Positions 7,458 through 14,514 are shown, counted from the first letter of the stretch. The stretch is DNA of 16,033 bases from DASTCC01 sp035711465 (GCA_035711465.1 DASTCC010000362.1:1-16033); one strand, 5' to 3'. Notes: generated by a model from the letters alone, not told the origin. Numbers and translations are program-made.

Positions 7458-9103
7458 AACGGGAACGCATGCGTCTTGCCACGTTGTCGCTCGTCGCGCT
7501 GCTGGCGCTGACGCCGACGGTGCTCTCTTCGCAGCGGCCGGGCACGACCGCCACCATCGCCGGGACCGTCGTCGACGCTGCCCGGAAGCCGCTGACTGGC
7601 GTCGCGATCCATCTCGCCAGCACCGAAACTGCCGATCAGCGGTCGGTCGTCACCGATGCCGGCGGCCGTTTTCAGATCACCGGCCTTCCCGCCGGCCGCT
7701 TCATCGTCAGCGCCACGATTGCCGGCTACGTCACGCAGGAGTACGGCGCCGCCGGCCCGGGACAACCCGGGACGCCGATCGTGCTCGCCGCCGCGCAGCG
7801 CGTCGCCGACGTCGCGTTCACGCTCGACGCGGTCGGCGGGATCACCGGGCAGGTGCTGGACGATGCCGGCAAGCCGATATCGGGCATCACGGTCGCGGCA
7901 GGAACCGTCACGAGACGCGGGCTGCGGAATCTGATCAAGTACTTCGGACACACGACGGCGGACGATCAGGGCCGGTATCGGATCGACGATGTCGCTCCCG
8001 GACAGTACGTCGTGGCCGCGATCCCGACGGCGGTCAACCTCGGGGATCCGCGCGTCGGATCTACCGGATCGAAGGAAGCCGTCTGGGCGATGTTCGCGCC
8101 AGGTGTCCGGGAGGTGGCTCAGGCGTCGTCGGTGGTGGTCGTGCCGGGTCAGGACGCGATCGGCATCGACGTCCGGCTGCGGCCCGTTCAGACCTCGACG
8201 CTTCACGTCACCTTCACCCCGTCCGGCACCGACATGCCGTCAATCGTGAGCGTCGCGATGGCGTCGTACGACGATCCGAGCAGCAGCTTCGCGCGCAGCG
8301 TCACGCTCAAGGACGTGACGACAGTGCATCTGCACGCGGTGGCGGCGGGGACGTACGTCATTCGCGCCAGCGGATTCTCGGCTGCCGGAGGGGCGTCGCG
8401 ATCGTGGGCCCACCAGGTGGTGACCGTCGACGGCATCAACCCGCTCGACGTCTCCGCCGTGCTCGTGCCAGGGGCGCGGATCGAAGGCCGCATCGCGTAT
8501 GCAGGCGCGTCGCCGCCGGCCGGATGGCCGCGCGTGCGGCTGGTCGCGATCGACGACAACATGCCGCCGGAGATCGGTGAGTTCACCGGCACGCCGATCG
8601 TGGCGCCGGACGGCCGCTTCGAGATTTCGGGCATCGCACCGGGCCGCTACCTGCTCCGGGTCGCAACGGCGAGCGGCGCGTCGAGATGGGAACTGGGCGG
8701 CGCGACGATCGGGGGCGCCGACGCCTACGATCTGCCGATCGACATCCTGCCCGGGCAGCAGTTCGCAGGCGCGACGATCACGATGGTCGATCGCCTCGCC
8801 TCGCTGTCCGGCCAGCTCAGCGGGGCCGACGGCCGCGCGCGATCGGACCTGACGATGGTGCTCTACGCGTCGGACGAGCGCTACTGGTGGACGGGCACAT
8901 CGCGTATCCGGACGACACGGCCCGACTCGGCCGGCACCTACCGTTTCCCTGGTCTTGGCGCCGGCGAGTATCGCCTGGCCGCCGTGACCGCGCTCCCCGC
9001 CGATCCGGCCGATCCCGACTACCTCCGCCAGCTCAACAACGCGTCGATCGGCGTGACCATCTTGCCCGGCGAACGCCAGGTGCAGGACGTTCGCATTCAA
9101 TAA
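7454..9103 (+). CDS. Secreted carboxypeptidase-regulatory-like (beta-sandwich repeat) protein
   Basis: 549 residues from a GTG that overlaps the regulator stop (GTGA) with GGAG eight bases upstream; an ATG at 7469, five codons in, is an alternative. The N-terminus (MRLATLSLVALLALTP) is a signal peptide, cleaved near SSQ. Several CarboxypepD-reg/Ig-like repeats are recognisable by paired motifs: IAGTVVDAARKPLTGV with GGRFQITGLPAGRF; ITGQVLDDAGKPISGI with QGRYRIDDVAPGQY; IEGRIAYAG with DGRFEISGIAPGRY; and LSGQLSGADG with AGTYRFPGLGAGEY. No catalytic domain and no TonB-dependent barrel follow, unlike the longer SusC-like proteins bearing this domain. The likely role is an exported structural or ligand-binding protein of the periplasm or outer surface. 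Function is otherwise unknown. Co-transcription with a regulator suggests the two act in the same response. Confidence 0.8.
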   Translation: MKRERMRLATLSLVALLALTPTVLSSQRPGTTATIAGTVVDAARKPLTGVAIHLASTETADQRSVVTDAGGRFQITGLPAGRFIVSATIAGYVTQEYGAAGPGQPGTPIVLAAAQRVADVAFTLDAVGGITGQVLDDAGKPISGITVAAGTVTRRGLRNLIKYFGHTTADDQGRYRIDDVAPGQYVVAAIPTAVNLGDPRVGSTGSKEAVWAMFAPGVREVAQASSVVVVPGQDAIGIDVRLRPVQTSTLHVTFTPSGTDMPSIVSVAMASYDDPSSSFARSVTLKDVTTVHLHAVAAGTYVIRASGFSAAGGASRSWAHQVVTVDGINPLDVSAVLVPGARIEGRIAYAGASPPAGWPRVRLVAIDDNMPPEIGEFTGTPIVAPDGRFEISGIAPGRYLLRVATASGASRWELGGATIGGADAYDLPIDILPGQQFAGATITMVDRLASLSGQLSGADGRARSDLTMVLYASDERYWWTGTSRIRTTRPDSAGTYRFPGLGAGEYRLAAVTALPADPADPDYLRQLNNASIGVTILPGERQVQDVRIQ

Positions 9104-9240
9104 GGATCGGCCGCGTCCCCACCAGCGGCGCGCCGAAGGAAGCAGCTCCTGCGCTGCCCACATTGAGCAGGCGTCGACCGATCCACGTCGCTCCGGGTCG
9201 AACAGTCAGCGCCGCGCGATCGCCTGGAGCCACGAACCCG

Positions 9241-9256
9241 TGGCACTGACATTGCG
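9241..9256 (+). promoter_or_regulatory. Sigma-54 (RpoN) -24/-12 promoter
   Basis: TGGCAC-N5-TTGC is present with the diagnostic GG (9242-9243) and GC (9254-9255) exactly 10 bases apart, matching the consensus TGGCACG-N4-TTGC except for one base of the -24 block. Transcription would start near 9267, giving a leader of about 46 bases to the ATG at 9313, which has a good Shine-Dalgarno. No paired enhancer-binding-protein site was identified in the 137 bases upstream. The match is seen; use by RpoN is inferred. Confidence 0.55.
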
Positions 9257-9312
9257 TCCGCCAGCCCCATCAGCGGCCGACGAACGGCGCCGCTCGAAGA
9301 GGGGTGAATCCA

Positions 9313-9681
9313 ATGGCACGTACTTTCACGAACGACCAGAAGACGACGCCGAATCCCGACGGGCCGCTGCCGCGCGAGGCTGCCGGCGCGCCCGGCCGCT
9401 CCCGGTCCGGCTCCGCCGGTACGGACCGCGACGCCGCGACCGAAGACGAGGCTGCCGCCGACGAGCTCGACGAATTGGCGGAAGACGAACTCGCGGAAGC
9501 GGAAGGCGAGGACGACACCGAAGTCGCGAGCGACGAGGCCGATGACGAGCTCGACGACGAAGACGACGGCGATTTCGACGAGGACGACGAGGACGACGAC
9601 GAAGAGGACGAGGGCGCCGAAGGCGACGACGCCGGAGAGACCGACAACCAGGGAGGCGGCGCGCGGAGGCGCCCGCAGTGA
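9313..9681 (+). CDS. Highly acidic small hypothetical protein
   Basis: 122 residues. The ATG at 9313 is preferred over GTG 9304 because the SD-like GGGGTGA (9301-9307) ends five bases before it and includes the GTG. The N-terminal 40 residues are polar with Pro/Gly/Arg; residues 42-111 are a low-complexity acidic tract in which about 44 of 70 residues are Asp or Glu; the end is basic (GGGARRRPQ). There is no signal peptide and no recognisable domain. The acidic tract is expected to be disordered or to bind cations or basic proteins, but nothing in the sequence decides this. The protein is probably expressed from the sigma-54-type promoter upstream and overlaps the next gene by GTGA. That its codons mix GAC/GAT and GAG/GAA supports selection on protein, as opposed to a simple DNA microsatellite. 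Confidence 0.65.
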   Translation: MARTFTNDQKTTPNPDGPLPREAAGAPGRSRSGSAGTDRDAATEDEAAADELDELAEDELAEAEGEDDTEVASDEADDELDDEDDGDFDEDDEDDDEEDEGAEGDDAGETDNQGGGARRRPQ

Positions 9682-9935
9682 GAGCGCAGCCGCCGCTGAT
9701 CGCGCTCGGGCTGATCCTGCTCGTGCTGGGCCTGGCGATCTTCGGCTGGTTGATGCTGGGCCGGCCCGATTCGCACCAACGCGATCAGCTGCCGCCGCGC
9801 GCCGCCGAGCCGACCGATCGCGCGACCGGGGATCGTTCGCGCGTCTGGCCGATTCTGGCGGGCTTGAGTCTCGCCGCCGGAGGCGCCTGCGTCGGCATCG
9901 GGATGAACCGCTGGCGCGCGACGCCGCGGGTGTAG
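9678..9935 (+). CDS. Small two-helix membrane protein, function unknown
   Basis: 85 residues. The GTG start overlaps the stop of the acidic protein (GTGA) and has GGAGG (9665-9669) eight bases upstream, so the ORF is very probably real despite its size. Two hydrophobic segments are visible: residues about 7-27 (LIALGLILLVLGLAIFGWL) and about 56-76 (PILAGLSLAAGGACVGIG), joined by a polar, Arg/Asp-rich loop of about 28 residues. Both ends are short. It resembles many small inner-membrane proteins without matching a family I recognise. Tight coupling suggests it works with the acidic protein. Confidence 0.65.
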   Translation: MRAQPPLIALGLILLVLGLAIFGWLMLGRPDSHQRDQLPPRAAEPTDRATGDRSRVWPILAGLSLAAGGACVGIGMNRWRATPRV

Positions 9936-9970
9936 GACGGCCACGCGACGCGCTGGCGCCGTCTCGTTGC

Positions 9971-9976
9971 TAGCAT
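9971..9976 (+). promoter_or_regulatory. Possible -10 box for leaderless thpR transcript
   Basis: TAGCAT fits the TANNNT pattern and lies six bases upstream of the thpR GTG, the spacing seen for leaderless mRNAs. No Shine-Dalgarno is present before this gene, which agrees with a leaderless start, but no -35 box is evident. Confidence 0.25.
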
Positions 9977-9982
9977 GTCGGC

Positions 9983-10579
9983 GTGCGCCCGCCATCTCCG
10001 GTCACGTCCCGGGCTCGACTGTTCGTCGCCATCGCCATCGACTCGGCCGCGGCGACGGCTGTCGAGCTCGTCAGCCGCGATCTGTCCAGGCGCCTCGACG
10101 TCGTCGTCCCTCGACCGAAAATCACCTGGGTGAAGCCCGGCCAGGTGCATCTCACGATCCGGTTCATCGGCGAGGTGCCCTTGCCGCAGGTGCGGACGAT
10201 CGTCAATGTTCTCGCGCCCCCGCTGACGATTCCTGCGTTCGAGCTGACGTTGGGCGGTGTCGGCGTTTTTCCGCCTCGGGGAGCGCCGCGCGTCATCTGG
10301 GTCGGCGTCACCGACGGGGCCAAGGCAGCGAGGGCGGTCGAGCGCGAAGTCAGCGCGCGCCTCGAGTCGGCGGGTGTCGCGCGCGAGGCGCGCGAGTTCC
10401 GGCCTCATTTGACGATTGGGCGTGTGAAGGACGCCGGCGGACTTCGCAGCGGCGCGCCCGTACAGTCGGACGCCACGGCCATCGCCCGCGTCCGCGTCGA
10501 GCGCGCAATCCTGTATCAGAGTCGACTGTCGTCCAGCGGTCCGGCGCACACCGCGATCGGCGGTTCGCCGCTCGCCTGA
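9983..10579 (+). CDS. thpR: RNA 2',3'-cyclic phosphodiesterase (LigT/2H family)
   Basis: 198 residues. The two HxTx motifs that define the 2H phosphoesterase superfamily are present: HLTI at residues 56-59 (in VKPGQVHLTIRFIGEV) and HLTI at 142-145 (in FRPHLTIGRVK). The N-terminal RLFVAI and the 190-200 residue length are standard for bacterial ThpR. The two His/Thr pairs act in hydrolysis of 2',3'-cyclic phosphate RNA ends to 2'-phosphates; cellular role is uncertain, possibly RNA end repair. The GTG start adds about ten residues before the usual beginning; an ATG at 9975 is out of frame. Cytoplasmic. It faces the PQQ-like gene tail to tail with only 30 bases between. Confidence 0.9.
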   Translation: MRPPSPVTSRARLFVAIAIDSAAATAVELVSRDLSRRLDVVVPRPKITWVKPGQVHLTIRFIGEVPLPQVRTIVNVLAPPLTIPAFELTLGGVGVFPPRGAPRVIWVGVTDGAKAARAVEREVSARLESAGVAREAREFRPHLTIGRVKDAGGLRSGAPVQSDATAIARVRVERAILYQSRLSSSGPAHTAIGGSPLA

Positions 10580-10580
10580 G

Positions 10581-10611
10581 CGTCCGCGGACGAGCCGCAG
10601 AACCACCGGCT
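10581..10611. terminator. Possible bidirectional terminator between convergent genes
   Basis: The 30-bp gap contains a perfect 12-bp palindrome, CGTCCGCGGACG (10581-10592), followed by a small stem AGCCG/CGGCT (10593-10597 with 10607-10611) that overlaps the stop codon of the minus-strand gene. There is no U-run, so an intrinsic terminator is not proven; position between convergent genes is the main support. Confidence 0.35.
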
Positions 10612-11932
10612 ATCGGCTGGCGACGTCGTAGACGTGCAACGCGTCCTGCTCGCGCAGGTAGAGGCGGCCGCCGGTGACGACCGGGTGCGGCCAGCTCAGG
10701 CGGAACGGATTCGGAATCCTGAACGATCCCTTGACCCGGAATGCCGCCGGCGTCGCTTCCACGAGCGCGACGACGCCGTCCTGATAGCGGAAGTAGAGAT
10801 GCCCATCGGCGGCCACGACCGCCGCCGATCCGGCGCCGACGCCGCGCTGCTGCGGCCACATGGACTTGCCGGTCGAGAGCTCGATGCACACCGGAAATCC
10901 CTGACTGCGGCCGTGGCCGCCGTACAGGTAGTCGCCGACGAGCACGACGCCGCCGTGATGGTTCTCGAAGTTGTCGAGAAAGTACTTCTGCGTCGCGGTC
11001 ACCCGGTTGTCCGGCGCGGGCGCGAGCTCGATCAGCGCCGATCCCGTGTCGTAGCTCGACGTTCCGAACACGAAGTTGTCGCGTACGACCGGCGTCGTGA
11101 TGTTGGCGATGTTGTTGGCGACCGCGTTGTTGCCCCAGAGGAACCAGCCGTCGCTGGCGCGCACGCCGACCAGGCCGCGGCCCATCATCTGCACGTACTG
11201 CTTCACGCCGCCGCCATTCGAGATCACGATGGAAGAGTAGCCGGCGCCGTCGGCGCCCTGCGATCCGAATCGTGGAATGGCCGCGCGCCAGATCTCGCGG
11301 CCGGTCGTCTTGTCGAGCGCGACGATTCCGGCTTTGGCCCCGCCGGGAGTGACCACGACGCGATCGCCGTCGACGAGGGGCGATTCGGACCATTCCCAGC
11401 CCGACATCATCCGGCCGCCGAAGTCGCGCGACAGGACCTTGCGCCAGCGCTCGCGTCCGGTCGCGGTCTCGAGGCAGACGAGCTGGCCGTCGGTGCCGAT
11501 CGCGTAGAGCAGCGCGCCGTCGATCGTCGGCGTCCCGCGCGGACCGTTGAAGTCGTCCGGGCTCGAGTACGAACTGCCGATCCGCGTCGCCCACAGCTCC
11601 TGGCCCGTCTCTTCGTCGAGCGCGATGACGAACTGGCCGCTGCCGCGGTCGCCCATCGTGAAGACCTTGCCGCCGGCCACCGAGACGGTGGAAAACGCGC
11701 GGCCCATGCCGGCGGTGGTGTAGAGCTTCTTCGGTCCGCCCTCGGGCCAGCTGGTGAGCAGGCCGGTCTCCTTCGAGACGCCGTCACGATCCGGACCGCG
11801 CCACTGCGGCCAGTTACCGGCCGCGACTCGGGTGCCGGCCGGCCCGGTCGAGACCTCGGTCGCGACCAATGCGGCACACAGGAGCGCGAGCAGCCTCGCG
11901 GCGAAGCGAAGGGATGCTGAAACCGCGGTCAT
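10610..11932 (-). CDS. Secreted PQQ-binding-like beta-propeller protein
   Basis: 440 residues. The ATG at 11932 has AGGAG seven bases upstream, and the open frame beyond it lacks coding character. The N-terminus (SLRFAARLLALLCAALVATEV) is a signal peptide, so the protein is exported. NWPQWRGPDRDGVS opens the propeller and is the standard first-blade signature of PQQ-like (BamB-type) proteins; further blades carry ALDEETGQELW, CLETATGRERW, ALDKTTGREIW and CIELSTGKSMW. It lacks the HHDxWDxD active-site stretch of the larger PQQ protein in this window and is much shorter, so it is more likely a binding or scaffold propeller than a dehydrogenase. BamB itself is improbable because there is no lipobox and no BamB neighbourhood. 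Divergent from an SDR gene. Confidence 0.85.
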   Translation of the reverse strand: MTAVSASLRFAARLLALLCAALVATEVSTGPAGTRVAAGNWPQWRGPDRDGVSKETGLLTSWPEGGPKKLYTTAGMGRAFSTVSVAGGKVFTMGDRGSGQFVIALDEETGQELWATRIGSSYSSPDDFNGPRGTPTIDGALLYAIGTDGQLVCLETATGRERWRKVLSRDFGGRMMSGWEWSESPLVDGDRVVVTPGGAKAGIVALDKTTGREIWRAAIPRFGSQGADGAGYSSIVISNGGGVKQYVQMMGRGLVGVRASDGWFLWGNNAVANNIANITTPVVRDNFVFGTSSYDTGSALIELAPAPDNRVTATQKYFLDNFENHHGGVVLVGDYLYGGHGRSQGFPVCIELSTGKSMWPQQRGVGAGSAAVVAADGHLYFRYQDGVVALVEATPAAFRVKGSFRIPNPFRLSWPHPVVTGGRLYLREQDALHVYDVASR

Positions 11933-11952
11933 CGATGAGCTCCTGACTGGCG

Positions 11953-11958
11953 ATTCTA
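11953..11958 (-). promoter_or_regulatory. Possible -10 box for the PQQ-like propeller gene
   Basis: On the minus strand the sequence reads TAGAAT (5 of 6 to TATAAT) about 20 bases upstream of the ATG, which would leave a short leader just long enough for the AGGAG site. The -35 region is poor, so the call rests on one hexamer. Confidence 0.3.
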
Positions 11959-12091
11959 CGAGAGGAACCGCGGACGGATGCGGACAGTCGCCGTCGCGCC
12001 GCTGCGCAAACAGAGGGCATATCCGCGCCCATTCTCGGCATCGCGCCGGCGGCAGCCCGCTCCACGTTCCGCCCGCGGCGCGGCAGCGCAC

Positions 12092-12107
12092 TGGCACTGG
12101 CTGTGCA
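12092..12107 (+). promoter_or_regulatory. Weaker sigma-54-like motif before the membrane SDR gene
   Basis: TGGCAC-N5-GTGCA has GG and GC ten bases apart as required for RpoN, with one mismatch in the -12 block. Transcription would start near 12118, only two bases before the ATG at 12120, so it is either a leaderless promoter or a chance match. No Shine-Dalgarno precedes the gene, which keeps the leaderless idea open. Confidence 0.2.
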
Positions 12108-12119
12108 CCGTCGGCCGGC

Positions 12120-13187
12120 ATGGCACAGCGTGTCTCCGTCGGCAGATCCGAGCGCTCGCGGGACCTCGCCACGAGCGTCGCGATCGGATTGGGTGCGCTC
12201 GTCGCGGCGTCGTGGGTGCGCCGGCGTCTTGCCGCTCGCGCGTATACCTTCGACGGCCGCGTCGTGCTGATCACCGGCGGCGCCCGCGGTTTCGGCCTGG
12301 CGCTGGCGCGGCAGTTCGCCGAGCAGGGCGCGACGATCGTGCTGGTGTCGCGAACCGCCGACGAGCTCGAGCGCGCACGGCTCGAGCTGGTTCGCTGCGG
12401 CGCCACCGTCGACGTCGCCGTCTGCGACGTCCGCGACCCCGACCGCGTGACCCGGCTCGTCCGCGGCATCGTCGAAGCCCACGGACAGCTCGACGTCGTC
12501 GTCAACAACGCCGGCGTCATCCAGATGATGCCGTTTGCGCGCGCGACCCCGGAGGACTTTCGCGAGTCGCTGGACACGCATTTCTGGGGCCCGTTCCACG
12601 TGATACGCGCGGCGCTGCCGCACCTGATCGAGCGGCGGGGCAGCATCGTCAACATCTCGTCGTTCGGCGGCCGCATCGCCGTGCCGCATCTCCTGCCGTA
12701 CTGCGTGGGCAAGTTCGCGCTGACCGCGCTCTCCGAAGGGCTCCACGCCGAACTCGGCGGCGACGGGGTGCACGTGTTGACGGTCACGCCCGGCCTGATG
12801 CGGTCCGGTTCGCATCGCAACGTCCGCGTGCGTGGGCGTCGGGCGGCGGAGGCGACCTGGTTCGGGATGGGTACCGTGTCGTCGCTGACCTCGATGAACG
12901 TCGACCGCGCGGCCCGTCAGGTCGTCGCGGCGCTGCGCCAGCGCCGCGCCCGCATCACGCCCGGCGTGCAGGCGAGGGTCGCGCTCGCGGCCGATGCGCT
13001 CGCGCCGGAGCTGGTCGCCTCGATCGTTCAGCTCGTCGATCGCGTGCTGCCATCCGCCGTCGGCAAAGACGCTCGCGCTGAGGCGGTCTGGTCGCGGGAT
13101 CTCGATCTCGGCTGGGCCGCCAGGCTGATGCCGACGCGGGCCGCGATGGCCATGAACCAGCCGGTCGCCGCCGACGAGCGCCGCTGA
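12120..13187 (+). CDS. SDR family oxidoreductase with N-terminal membrane anchor
   Basis: 355 residues, longer than a classical SDR (about 250) because of an N-terminal anchor and a C-terminal extension. Residues about 16-33 (LATSVAIGLGALVAASWV) form one hydrophobic segment flanked by Arg, so the catalytic domain is probably tethered to the inner membrane. The active site is canonical: TGGARGFG at 52-59 for the cofactor, NNAG at 129-132, Ser181, and YCVGK with Tyr194 and Lys198. Reaction is NAD(P)-dependent oxidation/reduction of an unknown alcohol or ketone; the anchor suggests a lipophilic substrate, as in retinol-dehydrogenase-like SDRs, but this is inference. The ATG lacks a Shine-Dalgarno; no better upstream start exists in frame. 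It converges with the zinc alcohol dehydrogenase gene 18 bases downstream. Confidence 0.85.
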   Translation: MAQRVSVGRSERSRDLATSVAIGLGALVAASWVRRRLAARAYTFDGRVVLITGGARGFGLALARQFAEQGATIVLVSRTADELERARLELVRCGATVDVAVCDVRDPDRVTRLVRGIVEAHGQLDVVVNNAGVIQMMPFARATPEDFRESLDTHFWGPFHVIRAALPHLIERRGSIVNISSFGGRIAVPHLLPYCVGKFALTALSEGLHAELGGDGVHVLTVTPGLMRSGSHRNVRVRGRRAAEATWFGMGTVSSLTSMNVDRAARQVVAALRQRRARITPGVQARVALAADALAPELVASIVQLVDRVLPSAVGKDARAEAVWSRDLDLGWAARLMPTRAAMAMNQPVAADERR

Positions 13188-13205
13188 ACAGCTGCGCCGC
13201 AATGC

Positions 13206-14270
13206 CTACGGGTGCATCACGACCTTGGTGCATCCGTCCGTGCAATTCCTGAACATCTGATACGCGCTCGGCGCGTCGTCGAGCGGCACGTGATGGCTGG
13301 CCACGAAGGACGGATCGAAGACGCCGTGCTCGATGAGCGCCAGCAGCGGGCGCATGTAGCGGTGCACGTGCGTGCGCCCGGTCCGCAGCGTCGGACCGCT
13401 GCCCAGCGGCACGCTGGGCGCCGGTTCGACCAGATCGCCCTGGACGCATCCGCCGCTCGATTCGCAGCCGTGCGCCTCGAGGCCCGCGGTGTCGATGCAG
13501 GCGTCGGCGCCGCGTCCCCCTGTCATCGTCCGGATCGCATCGAACACGTCGCCCCGGTCGACGTTGAGCGTTTCGGCGCCGCAGCGGGCGCGTGCGAGCT
13601 CGAGGCGGTGCGAGAGGCGGTCGATCGCGATGACACGCGCGGCGCCGAGCAGGAATGCGCTCTGAATGGTGAGCAGGCCGACAGCGCCGCACCCGAAGAC
13701 GGCGACGGTGTCCCCCTCCTCGATTGCGCAACGTTCGGCCGCGGTGAACGCCGCCGGCAGAATGTCCGACAGGAACAGGACGGCGTCGTCCGATAGCGTC
13801 GCCGGCACTCGCAGTGGGCCGACGTCCGCGTACGGCACCCGCACGTATTCGGCCTGGCCGCCGGCGTATCCGCCGTAGAGCTCCGAGCAGCCGAACAGGC
13901 CCGCGCCGGCGGTGCCGTAGAGCCGCTCGACCAGCCAGGCGTTCCGGTTCGACTTGTCGCAGAGCGCCCATCGTCCCTCGCGGCACGGCGCGCAGCATCC
14001 GCACGCGATCGCGCAGGGGACGACGACGCGATCGCCGATGTCGAGCGACGCGACGTCAGGGCCCTTCTCGACGACTTCGCCCATGAACTCGTGGCCGAGG
14101 ATGTCGCCGGGCGCGAGCGACGGCACCGCGCCCTCGTACAGATCGAGGTCTGAACCGCAGATGGCGGTGGAGGTGACGCGAACGATGGCATCGCGGGAGT
14201 CGAGGACGCGTGGATCGGGTACGTTCTCGACGGCGATCTTTTGCCGGCTTTGCCAGCAAACGGCTTTCAT
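13206..14270 (-). CDS. Zinc-dependent alcohol dehydrogenase (formaldehyde-dehydrogenase-like), probably internally deleted
   Basis: 354 residues from the ATG at 14270, chosen because GGAGG (plus 14277-14281) lies six bases upstream and MKAV is the normal family start. Catalytic zinc ligands are Cys38 (ICGSD) and His60-Glu61 (LGHEF); structural zinc ligands are Cys90, Cys93, Cys96 and Cys104. VFGCGAVG (residues 191-198) is the Rossmann loop and Asp217 suggests NAD. FLSDILPAAFTAAE and RTGRTHVHRYMRPLL match the glutathione-independent formaldehyde dehydrogenase-like group, whose members are usually 385-395 residues. Here EAHG (265-268) runs into VPLGSGPTLRTG (287-298) through an unrelated-looking stretch, about 35 residues short: the segment holding the conserved KGGTVSVPG-type strand is missing. 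Cofactor binding may be impaired. No frameshifted copy of the missing part is seen in other frames. Confidence 0.8.
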   Translation of the reverse strand: MKAVCWQSRQKIAVENVPDPRVLDSRDAIVRVTSTAICGSDLDLYEGAVPSLAPGDILGHEFMGEVVEKGPDVASLDIGDRVVVPCAIACGCCAPCREGRWALCDKSNRNAWLVERLYGTAGAGLFGCSELYGGYAGGQAEYVRVPYADVGPLRVPATLSDDAVLFLSDILPAAFTAAERCAIEEGDTVAVFGCGAVGLLTIQSAFLLGAARVIAIDRLSHRLELARARCGAETLNVDRGDVFDAIRTMTGGRGADACIDTAGLEAHGCESSGGCVQGDLVEPAPSVPLGSGPTLRTGRTHVHRYMRPLLALIEHGVFDPSFVASHHVPLDDAPSAYQMFRNCTDGCTKVVMHP

Positions 14271-14427
14271 CTCCAGCCTCCGAGGCGTCGGCTTGCGACT
14301 CGAGCGTCGTGCCAACCGTGCGGGATATCCCTAGCCCCTTGCCGATGTTGTGCCACGCAGGAAACCGCGGAGTGTCGCGATTACCTGGTAGACCCGCGCG
14401 GCACGGCTGAGTCCGCCGGTTCCGGCT

Positions 14428-14508
14428 ATGAGCAAACGCGCGGACGTCCTTGGCGTTCCATCACCTACATCGCGGTACCGGAGTTGCTACTTGGATCGAT
14501 GTAGGTGA
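14428..14508 (+). CDS. Possible 26-residue leader peptide upstream of the DUF72 gene
   Basis: ATG AGC AAA begins a 26-codon ORF (MSKRADVLGVPSPT... ending DRCR) whose TGA stop lies inside the AGGTGA Shine-Dalgarno of the DUF72 gene, six bases before its ATG. The ORF runs through both arms of the hairpin described below, so translating ribosomes would open it. There is no good Shine-Dalgarno for the leader itself and 26 codons can occur by chance, so this is a candidate only. Confidence 0.25.
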   Translation: MSKRADVLGVPSPTSRYRSCYLDRCR

Positions 14509-14510
14509 TG
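14459..14510 (+). promoter_or_regulatory. RBS-sequestering hairpin of the DUF72 gene
   Basis: CATCACCTACATCG (14459-14472) and CGATGTAGGTGATG (14497-14510) are perfect 14-bp inverted repeats separated by a 24-base loop. The right arm contains AGGTGAT (14503-14509), an extended Shine-Dalgarno that sits five bases before the DUF72 ATG. In the mRNA the stem would therefore bury the ribosome-binding site. Read as DNA, the same repeat could be an operator for a dimeric repressor. Which of the two applies is inference; the perfect symmetry and its placement are seen directly. Confidence 0.6.
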
Positions 14511-14514
14511 TGGG

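Noticed and set aside
9127..9157. GGCGCGCC palindrome and GCAGC/GCTGC stem after the secreted beta-sandwich gene as a terminator
   Set aside because: The stems are only 4-5 bp, with no U-run; too weak to annotate.
9270..9995. Minus-strand frame encoding a poly-serine protein
   Set aside because: The serine run is the complement of the GAC/GAG-rich acidic tract. The plus strand has a promoter, Shine-Dalgarno and a coupled downstream gene.
14322..14331. GGGATATCCC palindrome upstream of the zinc alcohol dehydrogenase as an operator
   Set aside because: A single 10-bp palindrome is expected by chance at this scale and no promoter element frames it.
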